Shown here piece after piece: positions 27,207 to 34,715 of a stretch of DNA of 64,000 nt. Made by a program: the position numbers and the translations under genes. The stretch lies in the NCBI RefSeq assembly GCF_014062315.1, contig NZ_JACGLT010000002.1:372001-436000 (forward strand). The letters are read 5' to 3'. Source of the stretch: Gelidibacter maritimus. GTDB lineage: Bacteria > Bacteroidota > Bacteroidia > Flavobacteriales > Flavobacteriaceae. The stretch's first letter is position 1, and every line of letters starts with the position of its first letter. The notes under the pieces were generated by a model. That model worked only from the letters and a program-made list of their open reading frames with translations. It ran no database searches and was not told the DNA's origin.

Positions 27207-27264
27207 CGAGGACTAACTCGTTTATACTATTTTTTAAATTTTCATTCGTAAAATAGAGAACGTG

Positions 27265-27357
27265 CTAACCTCCATCGGCTCTACAATTACCAATTAAACA
27301 GATGGCAATTGAAACGCACAATGTGCTGTTAAAAATAATTTTCTTAAAAAACTTCAT
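27265..27357 (-). CDS. Possible 30-residue secreted peptide or small lipoprotein
   Basis: Minus-strand frame ATG 27357 to TAG 27265. It begins MKFFKKIIFN, has a hydrophobic run (LCVSIAICLIGNC) that resembles a signal peptide with a lipobox-like LIGNC, and ends RADGG. It ends 58 nt before a strong minus-strand terminator, which suggests a discrete short transcript. There is no homologue I can name; it may also be a chance frame. Confidence 0.35.
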   Translation of the reverse strand: MKFFKKIIFNSTLCVSIAICLIGNCRADGG

Positions 27358-27548
27358 CTGTTACATTTTAAAAGTTATTAAAAGTCAGATGAAAATTGCC
27401 ACTCACAGAAAGTGACACATTTCATAGCAAGATTTTCCAATCCTATAAGGTAGATGCTTAAACTATAAAAAGGTTGCGTCATAAAGATTCTTAAGATGAA
27501 AAAAAGTCGTATTTTAGCTTCAATAAAAAACTAGAAAAAGAACAACAA

Positions 27549-28565
27549 ATGAGTAGTGAAAAAGACGCAAAATTAAAAGCCCTAAAACTGACTTTAGATA
27601 AGTTGGATAAAGCCTATGGCAAAGGAACTGTTATGAAAATGAGTGACCAAGCTGTGGTGGATGTTGAGGCTATTTCTTCAGGTTCATTAGGTTTGGATAT
27701 TGCTTTAGGGGTTGGTGGCTATCCACGTGGTCGGGTAATTGAAATATACGGACCTGAATCTTCAGGTAAGACCACCTTAACCTTACACGCCATTGCTGAA
27801 GCTCAAAAAGCGGGCGGAATTGCAGCATTTATTGATGCTGAGCACGCTTTTGACAGAACTTATGCTGAAAAACTTGGTGTAGATTTAGAAAACCTGATCA
27901 TTTCCCAACCTGATAACGGAGAACAAGCATTGGAAATTGCCGATAATTTAATCCGTTCCGGCGCCATTGATATTGTAGTGATAGATTCTGTTGCAGCATT
28001 AACACCAAAAAGTGAGATTGAAGGTGAAATGGGTGATTCTAAAATGGGACTGCATGCCCGATTAATGTCGCAAGCTTTAAGAAAACTGACGGGATCCATA
28101 AGCAAAACCAATTGTACCGTTATCTTTATTAACCAATTACGTGAAAAGATTGGGGTCATGTTTGGTAATCCTGAAACCACCACTGGTGGTAACGCCTTAA
28201 AATTTTATGCTTCTGTAAGATTGGATATCAGACGCTCCACACAAATTAAAGAAACTGATGGCGGCGTGTCTGGTAATAAAACACGTGTAAAAGTGGTAAA
28301 AAACAAAGTGGCACCACCATTTAAAATGGCTGAGTTTGATATTATGTATGGTGAAGGAATTTCTAAGGTTGGTGAGATATTGGACATTGCCGTTGATAAT
28401 GAAGTTGTTAAGAAAAGTGGTTCATGGTTTAGCTATGGAGACACCAAACTGGGCCAAGGTAGAGATGCCGTAAAAACCTTAATCAAAGATAATCCAGAAC
28501 TCATGGATGAATTGGAAGCTAAGGTTAGAGCCATCGCAAAAGCTGCTACTTCTGGCGACGATTAA
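27549..28565 (+). CDS. recA: Recombinase A
   Basis: DNA-dependent ATPase for homologous recombination and repair. The 338-residue product has Walker A GPESSGKT (68-75), the Walker B VIDSVAAL, the L2 region [17 protein letters not shown] and a normal C-terminal domain. ATG at 27549 follows the A-rich tract GAAAAAGAACAACAA, the usual flavobacterial initiation context. No LexA-type box was recognised. A strong terminator follows at 28601-28628. Confidence 0.97.
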   Translation: MSSEKDAKLKALKLTLDKLDKAYGKGTVMKMSDQAVVDVEAISSGSLGLDIALGVGGYPRGRVIEIYGPESSGKTTLTLHAIAEAQKAGGIAAFIDAEHAFDRTYAEKLGVDLENLIISQPDNGEQALEIADNLIRSGAIDIVVIDSVAALTPKSEIEGEMGDSKMGLHARLMSQALRKLTGSISKTNCTVIFINQLREKIGVMFGNPETTTGGNALKFYASVRLDIRRSTQIKETDGGVSGNKTRVKVVKNKVAPPFKMAEFDIMYGEGISKVGEILDIAVDNEVVKKSGSWFSYGDTKLGQGRDAVKTLIKDNPELMDELEAKVRAIAKAATSGDD

Positions 28566-28577
28566 ATAAATCATTTG

Positions 28578-28628
28578 AAGCTGTTATGCAGCTTGAGTAA
28601 AAAAATCCCTTTTTTGAGGGATTTTTTT
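28578..28628 (+). terminator. recA terminator (two hairpins)
   Basis: AAGCTG-TTATG-CAGCTT (28578-28594) is followed by AAATCCCT-TTTTTG-AGGGATTT with seven trailing T (28601-28628). The second is a classic intrinsic terminator for the plus strand. Confidence 0.85.
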
Positions 28629-28705
28629 ATTTTCTGACGCAACCTTTAAGACGAAAATGCATCTACTTAATGAAAAAGAAAATATATCCTAAAATCAAAA
28701 TTCTT

Positions 28706-29122
28706 ATGAAAAAATTAGTTTTTTTATGTGTAGTTCTATTATCGCTGGCATCCTGTAGCATTGACGATTCCAATGATTTTTATAACGAAATACTTCCAAT
28801 AGAAAGCGTTGAAATTCCGGAAGAATTTGTTATTGGTGAAGTTTATCCTATTACCGTTAAGTACATCAGGCCGTCCGGTTGTTATGTTTTTTACGATTTT
28901 TACTATGAACGCGATTTAAATCAGCGAACCGTTGCGGTTGTCAATTCCGTATTCCCAAATCAAAATTGTGGTATGTCTGAAGATGCTGAAGTTGAAGCCA
29001 CGTTCAATTTTAAGGTGACCAATAATGGCACTTATATTTTTAAGTTTTGGCAAGGTAAAGATGACACCGGAACAGATTTATATTATATTGTAGAAGTACC
29101 AGTTGTGGAACCGGAAGCATAA
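28706..29122 (+). CDS. Small lipoprotein upstream of an ECF sigma factor
   Basis: A 138-residue protein with signal peptide and lipobox VLLSLASC; the mature part is predicted beta-rich and carries two Cys residues (PSGCYVF, NQNCGMS) that could pair. The ATG at 28706 (MKKLVFLCVV) gives a standard signal peptide; an in-frame ATG at 28670 would add a basic extension. It is 22 nt upstream of the sigma-factor start. The family is not recognised. Confidence 0.7.
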   Translation: MKKLVFLCVVLLSLASCSIDDSNDFYNEILPIESVEIPEEFVIGEVYPITVKYIRPSGCYVFYDFYYERDLNQRTVAVVNSVFPNQNCGMSEDAEVEATFNFKVTNNGTYIFKFWQGKDDTGTDLYYIVEVPVVEPEA

Positions 29123-29144
29123 ATCGAACACTAATCCTATAAAT

Positions 29145-29687
29145 GTGGGTTTAGAACAACTCATTATCAATTGTAAAAAAAACGATGCTAAAGCTCAAAG
29201 CCAGATATATAAGCTCTTTTCGGGTAAATTGTTTTCGCTTTGTCTTAAGTATTCAAAAAACTATGCAGAAGCACAAGATAATCTGCAAGACTCTTTTGTG
29301 ACCATTTTTAACAAGATTGATCAGTTTAGCCATAAAGGTTCTTTGGAGGGGTGGATGAAGCGTATAACGATTAACACGGCGCTTCAGCGGTATAGGACTG
29401 TAGGTGTTTATGATATTGTCAACGAAGATCAAATTGAAGATGTTGCCATTGAATTGGATGATGAGGACATCGATCTTGATTACTTATTGAGCATCATCCA
29501 AGAGTTGCCCGACAGGTACCGATTGGTCTTCAATCTTTACGTTTTAGACGATTATTCACATCAGGAAATAGCCGATATGCTGGGTATTTCAACAGGGACC
29601 ACAAAATCAAACCTTTATAGGGCACGTATGATTTTAAAAGAGAAAATAGAACAGTACAAAGTGCATAACCATTCGCAAAGTTTATAA
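29145..29687 (+). CDS. ECF-type RNA polymerase sigma factor (GTG start)
   Basis: Sigma-70 family factor with region 2 (KLFSLCLKYSKNYAEAQDNLQDSFVTIF), region 2.4-like WMKRITINTALQ and region 4 with the helix-turn-helix HQEIADMLGISTGTTKSNL. No suitable ATG exists; GTG at 29145 gives the normal family N-terminus (GLEQLI) and follows the lipoprotein stop by 22 nt, whereas the longer TTG frame from 29103 would overlap it. It is followed directly (TAAATG) by the anti-sigma-like gene, so the pair forms a regulatory unit. Confidence 0.88.
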   Translation: MGLEQLIINCKKNDAKAQSQIYKLFSGKLFSLCLKYSKNYAEAQDNLQDSFVTIFNKIDQFSHKGSLEGWMKRITINTALQRYRTVGVYDIVNEDQIEDVAIELDDEDIDLDYLLSIIQELPDRYRLVFNLYVLDDYSHQEIADMLGISTGTTKSNLYRARMILKEKIEQYKVHNHSQSL

Positions 29688-31214
29688 ATGAATGATAAAA
29701 AACATATAGACCGCATTTTTCAGGAGAAATTCAAAAATTTTGAAGCCACTCCAGATCCTGCTGTATGGGAGAATATCCACAATAGCCTGCATAAAGATAA
29801 GCGCAAACGACGCGTGGTGCCGTTATGGTGGTTTACCGCAGGGGTTGCCGCTATTTTGGTCGTTTTGTTGACCGTTGGTGACATTTTTAATGGTGGTGAA
29901 AATTTTATTAATCCTGAGACTCAAACCGTTGGTTCCGAGCAAACACGAAGTTCAAGCGAACCTTCTGTAGAGTTTGTCAAGGATGATACTGAAATCAAAT
30001 CAGGAGATATTGAAAATGATACCACCAATGATTTAGTAAATACCGAAAAGCCTGAAATTCATGATGAAAATTCTCCGAAGGATTTGCATAAAAAGAGGAT
30101 TAACAATACCGATAAAGCAGCTACTCAAATAGCCAATAGCCGTTCAAACAACATCAATCGTACGGATTCTCAAGACAACAGTTATGCTGCTCAAAACAAG
30201 ACAAGCAAGGTATCAAATGTCGATGAAAATACCATAGCGAACCACACTGGAGAGTCATCTGATCGTATTCAAAAAACTACCGATTCAGATCAGCCAAAGG
30301 ATAAAGTCAACTTGGACCCTAGGAAAGATCAAACTCGAATGGCCAAGGTCACTGATCAGAACCATTTGAAAGAATCAAAGACCAATAAAGAAAATAACGA
30401 TCGTATTGCTTTGAATAAAGAGCAAGAAAGTATTGAAGAGGCTATTGCCAAAGCCAATTCGACAAATGAAAAAGAAAAAGAAGAGCAACCAAACAGGTGG
30501 AACATTTCCCCAAATGTGGCACCTGTTTATTTTAACACTTTAGGAAAAGGCTCTACTATTTCCAATCAATTTGTAAACAATAGCAAAAGCGGTGAAGTTA
30601 ATATGAGTTATGGCATTAATGGTAGTTACGCTATCAACGATAAGATAAAAGTTAGAGCTGGCATCAACAAAGTGGCCTTGGGCTATAGTACTGATGGGGT
30701 CATGGCGTTAAACACCATAAATGGATTTAATGGCAACTCAGGAAACAACGATTTGCAAAACATCAATTTCAGGAGCCAAAAAGCAGCGGATTCATATATG
30801 AGCACTACCAATATCAATTCTTCCTCGGCACCACAGTTTATGGTAGCTAACGTTAATGGGGCCTTAGAACAGCAGTTCGGATATATTGAAGTCCCTTTGG
30901 AAGTGGAATATAGCCTCATCAATCGTAAATTTGGTCTGAATGTTATTGGAGGATTTAGTACGCTTTTCCTTAATGACAATGAAGTTTATTCTGTTTTAAA
31001 TAACGAAAGATCGCTATTGGGCGAAGCAAATAATATCAATAGTACAAGTTATAGTGCCAATTTCGGACTTGGATTGAATTATGATATATCACAAACCCTT
31101 AAATTAAATCTTGAACCGATGTTTAAGTATCAATTTAACACATTCACTAATACTTCGGGCGATTTTAGACCTTATTTTATTGGTGTTTATACAGGTTTTA
31201 GTTTTAAGTTTTAG
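29688..31214 (+). CDS. Anti-sigma-like N-terminus fused to an outer-membrane beta-barrel-like domain
   Basis: A 508-residue protein. The N-terminal cytoplasmic segment (IDRIFQEKFKNFEATP, then VWENI) resembles anti-sigma regions. It is followed by one membrane helix (about 45-63), a long low-complexity polar linker rich in Asn, Asp, Lys and Ser (about 70-265), and a C-terminal part (about 270-508) with alternating beta-strand pattern ending SFKF, like PorT-type outer-membrane barrels. It starts at the base after the sigma-factor stop. How one chain spans inner membrane and outer membrane is inference from this layout. Confidence 0.75.
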   Translation: MNDKKHIDRIFQEKFKNFEATPDPAVWENIHNSLHKDKRKRRVVPLWWFTAGVAAILVVLLTVGDIFNGGENFINPETQTVGSEQTRSSSEPSVEFVKDDTEIKSGDIENDTTNDLVNTEKPEIHDENSPKDLHKKRINNTDKAATQIANSRSNNINRTDSQDNSYAAQNKTSKVSNVDENTIANHTGESSDRIQKTTDSDQPKDKVNLDPRKDQTRMAKVTDQNHLKESKTNKENNDRIALNKEQESIEEAIAKANSTNEKEKEEQPNRWNISPNVAPVYFNTLGKGSTISNQFVNNSKSGEVNMSYGINGSYAINDKIKVRAGINKVALGYSTDGVMALNTINGFNGNSGNNDLQNINFRSQKAADSYMSTTNINSSSAPQFMVANVNGALEQQFGYIEVPLEVEYSLINRKFGLNVIGGFSTLFLNDNEVYSVLNNERSLLGEANNINSTSYSANFGLGLNYDISQTLKLNLEPMFKYQFNTFTNTSGDFRPYFIGVYTGFSFKF

Positions 31215-31234
31215 ATTTTTTAGTTGGTTAGGTA

Positions 31235-31256
31235 GTTATTGCAGAAGTGCAATAAC
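31235..31256. other. Perfect 9-bp hairpin downstream of the anti-sigma gene
   Basis: GTTATTGCA-GAAG-TGCAATAAC lies 20 nt after the stop at 31214, just before the terminator at 31261. It may protect the 3' end or aid termination. Confidence 0.5.
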
Positions 31257-31260
31257 GATG

Positions 31261-31293
31261 AAAAAGCTGCTCTGTGCCAGGAGTGGCTTTTTT
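31261..31293 (+). terminator. Terminator of the sigma/anti-sigma operon
   Basis: AAAAAGCTGCTC-TGTGCCAG-GAGTGGCTTTTT, a 12-bp stem with two G-T pairs and a T run on the plus strand. Its end overlaps the stop codon of the convergent plsC paralogue (31292-31294). Confidence 0.8.
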
Positions 31294-32035
31294 AGTTTTT
31301 ATGATAGTCCAACAATTGTGTGAGGATAATTGTTCGTGCTTTGGCATTCAGTGCTTTAGAATCTTTCGAGGTGAGACCCTCTGTACTTATAAACTTATGG
31401 ACCTTGGCACGCATTTTTCCCGGGCCTCCACTAAAAAAGACATACGAAAAACGTTTTTTATTATCTGCAAAAGTCATGGGTACAATGGGAATTTGGTGAT
31501 TGATGGCCAATCGGAAGGCACCGTCCTTAAACGCATCCAATATCATGGATGTATCGTCAGGCACACCCCCTTCAGGAAAAATGCAGATACTCAAGCCCTG
31601 TTTCAATCGCTTTTGCGCCCTTAAAAAAACAGCTCGTCGACTTTTTTCAGAACTTCGATCCACCAAAATGCAAGTGCGTCTATAAAAAAATCCGAAAATT
31701 GGAATTTTGGCCAATTCTGCCTTTCCTACAAATACAAAGGGATTCTTGGCACTTATCAGCATCAACATAATGTCTGCCATTGAGGTGTGATTGGCAATAA
31801 ACATATAGCTTTTATCTGGGTCAATGGGTTCTTCTCTATTAATGATCCATCTAAAACCCATGCCCACTAAGATGATTTTCGCCCATAACTGGGCCAACTT
31901 AAAGAAATAAGGATACCAGGATTCCTTTAAAATTGAGAGTACTAAAATTGGAAACAATAGTAGGATTGGCAGGGTTACTAAAATGTAAAACCAAATGCGA
32001 TACAGGATCCAGAAGGGGTATTTCAAAAATTTCAT
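31292..32035 (-). CDS. 1-acyl-sn-glycerol-3-phosphate acyltransferase, second PlsC-type paralogue
   Basis: A 247-residue membrane acyltransferase with an N-terminal hydrophobic segment (about 8-35), NHTSMAD (H83, D88; HX4D motif) and FPEGG (153-157) instead of the fuller FPEGTRS of the paralogue at 779-1516. On the minus strand TAGTTTTG (32041-32048), an exact -7 box, ends 5 nt before the ATG, so the mRNA may be nearly leaderless. The divergent control region with trpS is a 122-bp tandem repeat. Confidence 0.9.
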   Translation of the reverse strand: MKFLKYPFWILYRIWFYILVTLPILLLFPILVLSILKESWYPYFFKLAQLWAKIILVGMGFRWIINREEPIDPDKSYMFIANHTSMADIMLMLISAKNPFVFVGKAELAKIPIFGFFYRRTCILVDRSSEKSRRAVFLRAQKRLKQGLSICIFPEGGVPDDTSMILDAFKDGAFRLAINHQIPIVPMTFADNKKRFSYVFFSGGPGKMRAKVHKFISTEGLTSKDSKALNAKARTIILTQLLDYHKN

Positions 32036-32328
32036 CGGCTCAAAACTAATTAATTTAATTGAGCTATTGTTTGAAAAAAACTTTACCCGTACCCTAAAAT
32101 AAAATCAGGATGAAAAGAGATTCCTGACTGTGCAGGAACTGGATTCACAAATTTCAGCGGCTCAAAACTAATTAATTTAATTGAGCTGTTGTTTGAAAAA
32201 ACTTCACCCGTACCCTAAAATAAAATCAGGGTGAAAAGAGATTCCTGCCTGCGCAGGAACCGGATTCAAAAAATTTCAGCGGCTCAAAACTAATTAATTT
32301 AATTGAGCTATTGTTTGAAAAAAATTAC
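32036..32328. repeat. 122-bp tandem repeat (about 2.4 copies) in a divergent promoter region
   Basis: The unit begins CGGCTCAAAACTAATTAATT at 32036, 32158 and 32280, an exact 122-bp period; the third copy is partial (about 49 bp). The first two units each contain a CCTGC-family palindrome (32120-32140; 32241-32260). Each copy carries CAAAACTA, the minus-strand -7 box TAGTTTTG of the plsC paralogue. Only the third runs into TACCTTTG (32326-32333), the plus-strand -7 box of trpS. Confidence 0.9.
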
Positions 32329-32333
32329 CTTTG
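32326..32333 (+). promoter_or_regulatory. trpS: -7 box of trpS
   Basis: TACCTTTG matches TAnnTTTG; a TTG (32303-32305) lies 20 nt upstream at the expected -33 spacing, both within or at the edge of the third repeat copy. The box is 48 nt before the ATG. Confidence 0.55.
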
Positions 32334-32357
32334 CAACTCGTTGAACAATTAAAAAAG

Positions 32358-32378
32358 ATCCCTGATTGCGCAGGGAAT
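32358..32378. repeat. CCTGC-family palindrome in the trpS leader
   Basis: TCCCTG-ATTGCG-CAGGGA, followed by ATGTT and then the ATG of trpS. It occupies the ribosome-binding region and closely matches the leader of atpH. Confidence 0.8.
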
Positions 32379-32381
32379 GTT

Positions 32382-33350
32382 ATGGCAAGAATACTTACAG
32401 GCATACAAAGTACCGGCACACCACATTTAGGAAATATTTTAGGAGCAATCATGCCGGCAATCGACATGGCGAATGACACCAAAAATAATTCGTTTCTATT
32501 TATTGCAGATATGCATTCCTTAACTCAAATAAAGGACGCTGATACCCTACGCCACAACACCCATAGTGTTGCTGCAACCTGGTTGGCCTTTGGTTTAGAT
32601 ATAGATAAGGTGGTTTTTTACCGTCAAAGTGACGTGCCTCAAACTACTGAACTCTCTTGGTATTTAAGCTGTTTTTTTCCGTACCAACGGCTAATGCTCG
32701 CACATAGTTTTAAGGATAAATCTGACCGACTCGAAGATGTTAATGCTGGGTTGTTTACTTACCCGATGTTGATGGCTGCGGATATCTTATTGTATGATGC
32801 CGAAATTATTCCGGTAGGTAAAGATCAATTGCAACATATTGAAATGACTCGTGATGTCGCTTCCCGTTTTCATGCTAAATTGGGCGAAACATTTGTGATG
32901 CCAAAAGGCAAAATTCAAGACAATGCTATGCTCGTTCCAGGAACAGATGGTAGTAAAATGAGCAAAAGCAACAACAATTTCATCAATATATTCTTACCTG
33001 AAAAGCAATTGCGCAAGCAAATTATGACCATTAAAACGGATAGCACGCCGTTGGAAGATCCAAAAGATTGGAATACCTGTAATTGTTTTGCGCTTTATAG
33101 TCTATTGGCTTCTGATGAAGAAACTCAAACCATGAAGCAGAATTATGAGCAAGGCAACTATGGTTACGGACATGCCAAACAGGCTCTATATGAATTGATT
33201 CTTACAAAATTTGAATCGCCACGTGAGCGCTATCATTATTATATGAACAATCTGGAAGAGATAGATAAAGCGCTTTCGGTTGGTGCCGAAAAAGCGAAAG
33301 TTGTGGCTGACGAGGTATTGGCGAGAGTTCGTAAGAAGTTGGGGTATTAG
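32382..33350 (+). CDS. trpS: Tryptophanyl-tRNA synthetase
   Basis: Class I aminoacyl-tRNA synthetase, 322 residues from the ATG at 32382 (MARILTGIQ, the usual family start); an upstream in-frame start would read through the leader palindrome. The HIGH-like motif is TGTPHLGN (residues 11-18) and the KMSKS motif is at 192-196. Trp recognition residues lie in the usual dimer-type context (DIGT-equivalent PVGKDQLQHIE). Its leader contains a palindrome at the ribosome-binding position, so translation may be modulated. Confidence 0.95.
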   Translation: MARILTGIQSTGTPHLGNILGAIMPAIDMANDTKNNSFLFIADMHSLTQIKDADTLRHNTHSVAATWLAFGLDIDKVVFYRQSDVPQTTELSWYLSCFFPYQRLMLAHSFKDKSDRLEDVNAGLFTYPMLMAADILLYDAEIIPVGKDQLQHIEMTRDVASRFHAKLGETFVMPKGKIQDNAMLVPGTDGSKMSKSNNNFINIFLPEKQLRKQIMTIKTDSTPLEDPKDWNTCNCFALYSLLASDEETQTMKQNYEQGNYGYGHAKQALYELILTKFESPRERYHYYMNNLEEIDKALSVGAEKAKVVADEVLARVRKKLGY

Positions 33351-33358
33351 GTGCTGAG

Positions 33359-33388
33359 CCTTGTCAGGTTTTTGAAAATTGACAGGTC
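33359..33388. repeat. Degenerate member of the CTGTCAGGTTT hairpin family
   Basis: TTGTCAGG...TTGACAGG, inverted arms around TTTTTGAAAA, 9 nt past the trpS stop. It is a degenerate relative of the hairpins at 45147, 59069 and 63758. Confidence 0.55.
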
Positions 33389-33489
33389 TTAACTGTTATG
33401 TTCTAAACATCAAGATTTCTCCGATAACCTAAAAGGTTTTCTGTCTTCATTTGGAGCAGCTCAATATTATATAGAGTATGAAACTTGAG

Positions 33490-33509
33490 ATTCCTGCCTG
33501 CGCGGGATT
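33490..33509. repeat. CCTGC-family palindrome between trpS and dprA
   Basis: ATTCCTGCCTGCGCGGGATT, one base off the perfect palindrome, 2 nt beyond the dprA stop on the opposite side of the gene from its start. Confidence 0.7.
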
Positions 33510-33511
33510 TA

Positions 33512-34612
33512 TCAAATAACCTCGAACAATTTCCCAGGAAGCGGTCTAATGACCCCTTTAAGTTCCATGTTCAACAGCACACTTGCCACTTTAAAAATAG
33601 GCATCTGACATTCTAAAGCAATAATATCCAATAGTTGTGGCTCGATAGGCTGAAGAAAATTATAGATGACTTTTTCATCCTCGTTCAATTCCACAAACAG
33701 TTGTTTTTGTATGGCCGGTTTTTTGTCCTCCAATTCCCAATTTAAAATATAAGGCACGTCCATTGGATTGGACAGTAAATGTGCTTTGTTATATTTTATC
33801 AAATTATTACAGCCAGAGCTTTGGGAATCTGTGGTTCTCCCAGGAACGGCAAATACATCCCGGTTATAAGAATTGGCTATATCAGCAGTGACCAGACTCC
33901 CTCCTCTTTCAGCAGATTCAATTACGATAGTCGCTTCACTAATACCAGCGATGATGCGATTTCGTTTTAAAAAATTTTCGCGTTCGGGATTGGCGCTACT
34001 CCAAAACTCCGTTAAGAAGCCACCGTTCTTTTCAATTTCAGCCACATACTTTTTATGCACTTTTGGATAAATTTGGTTCAAACCATGCGCCAAGCAACCT
34101 ACGGTTTGTAAATTATGCTTCAGGGCCGCTTTCTGAGCGGTAATATCTGTTCCATAAGCAAAACCAGAAATAATGACCGGATTAAAAACCGCCAATTGCT
34201 CGATTAACTGTTCACAGAACGCCACTCCTGAAGAGGTAATCTTACGCGTACCAACCACACTGATGAGCCGCTGCCTTTTTAAATCCATATGTCCAGATTG
34301 AAATAATAAGATTGGCCCGTCAATACAATGCTTTAATTTTTCAGGGTAATTATTATCCATAAAATACAAGCAGGAAATAGCATTCTCTTTAATGAATTTC
34401 AATTCTTCTTCTGCGGCAAGCAAATGGTTTTTGTTATTAACATCTTGCAACATGCTACTCCCAATACCGTCAATTTTGAGGAGAAGATTTCTCTTTTCTT
34501 TCAACACTGCTTCAGCAGATCCGCAATGCGCAATCAGTTTTTTAGCAGTAATGTCGCCTATTTTAGGTACATTTTGCAGGGCAAGAATATAAATTAAGTC
34601 CTGATCTGACAT
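33512..34612 (-). CDS. dprA: DNA-processing protein DprA
   Basis: RecA loader for incoming single-stranded DNA during natural transformation. 366 residues: an N-terminal HhH/SAM-like part (GDITAKKLIAHCGS and a second helix-hairpin-helix KIDGIGSSM), the Rossmann-fold core (SVVGTRKIT, ISGFAYGTDITAQKAAL, GCLAHGLNQIYP, RNRIIAGISEATIVIESAERGGSL) and a C-terminal winged helix (about 305-366). Standard length and domain order. It converges on trpS with repeats between the two. Confidence 0.94.
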   Translation of the reverse strand: MSDQDLIYILALQNVPKIGDITAKKLIAHCGSAEAVLKEKRNLLLKIDGIGSSMLQDVNNKNHLLAAEEELKFIKENAISCLYFMDNNYPEKLKHCIDGPILLFQSGHMDLKRQRLISVVGTRKITSSGVAFCEQLIEQLAVFNPVIISGFAYGTDITAQKAALKHNLQTVGCLAHGLNQIYPKVHKKYVAEIEKNGGFLTEFWSSANPERENFLKRNRIIAGISEATIVIESAERGGSLVTADIANSYNRDVFAVPGRTTDSQSSGCNNLIKYNKAHLLSNPMDVPYILNWELEDKKPAIQKQLFVELNEDEKVIYNFLQPIEPQLLDIIALECQMPIFKVASVLLNMELKGVIRPLPGKLFEVI

Positions 34613-34702
34613 CTATAAGATTGATTTTGAGTATAAACTGTCTAAACTTAAGCAATGTTAATAAATACTAGGGGTTTAATTTCCACCAAAATCAAAAATT
34701 CA

Positions 34703-34710
34703 TAACTTTG
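34703..34710 (+). promoter_or_regulatory. -7 box almost touching the HU/SPOR gene start
   Basis: TAACTTTG (exact TAnnTTTG) ends only 5 nt before the ATG at 34716. With a normal start site a few bases downstream of the box, the transcript would be leaderless. Confidence 0.5.
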
Positions 34711-34715
34711 TTTAA

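Larger units (their letters stand above)
26863..27548. other. 686-nt intergenic region between feoA and recA
   Basis: Holds the feo -7 box on the minus strand (26890-26897), a strong terminator-like hairpin (27172-27206), a 30-codon minus-strand frame with signal-peptide character (27265-27357) and the recA upstream region. A plus-strand frame at 27021-27251 has no protein-like features and overlaps the hairpin. I see no tRNA and no recognisable riboswitch. Confidence 0.5.

Noticed and set aside
27021-27251. 76-codon plus-strand frame in the feoA-recA gap
   Set aside because: Composition is not protein-like, it has no recognisable domain or good start context, and it runs through the 13-bp terminator hairpin.
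32331-32381. Upstream in-frame start for trpS adding 17 residues
   Set aside because: It would translate the leader palindrome and begin inside the -7 box; the family starts MARILTGIQ at 32382.
32036-32381. T-box or other amino-acid riboswitch before trpS
   Set aside because: No T-box sequence, specifier loop or antiterminator fold was recognised; the region is accounted for by the 122-bp repeat, promoter and palindrome.
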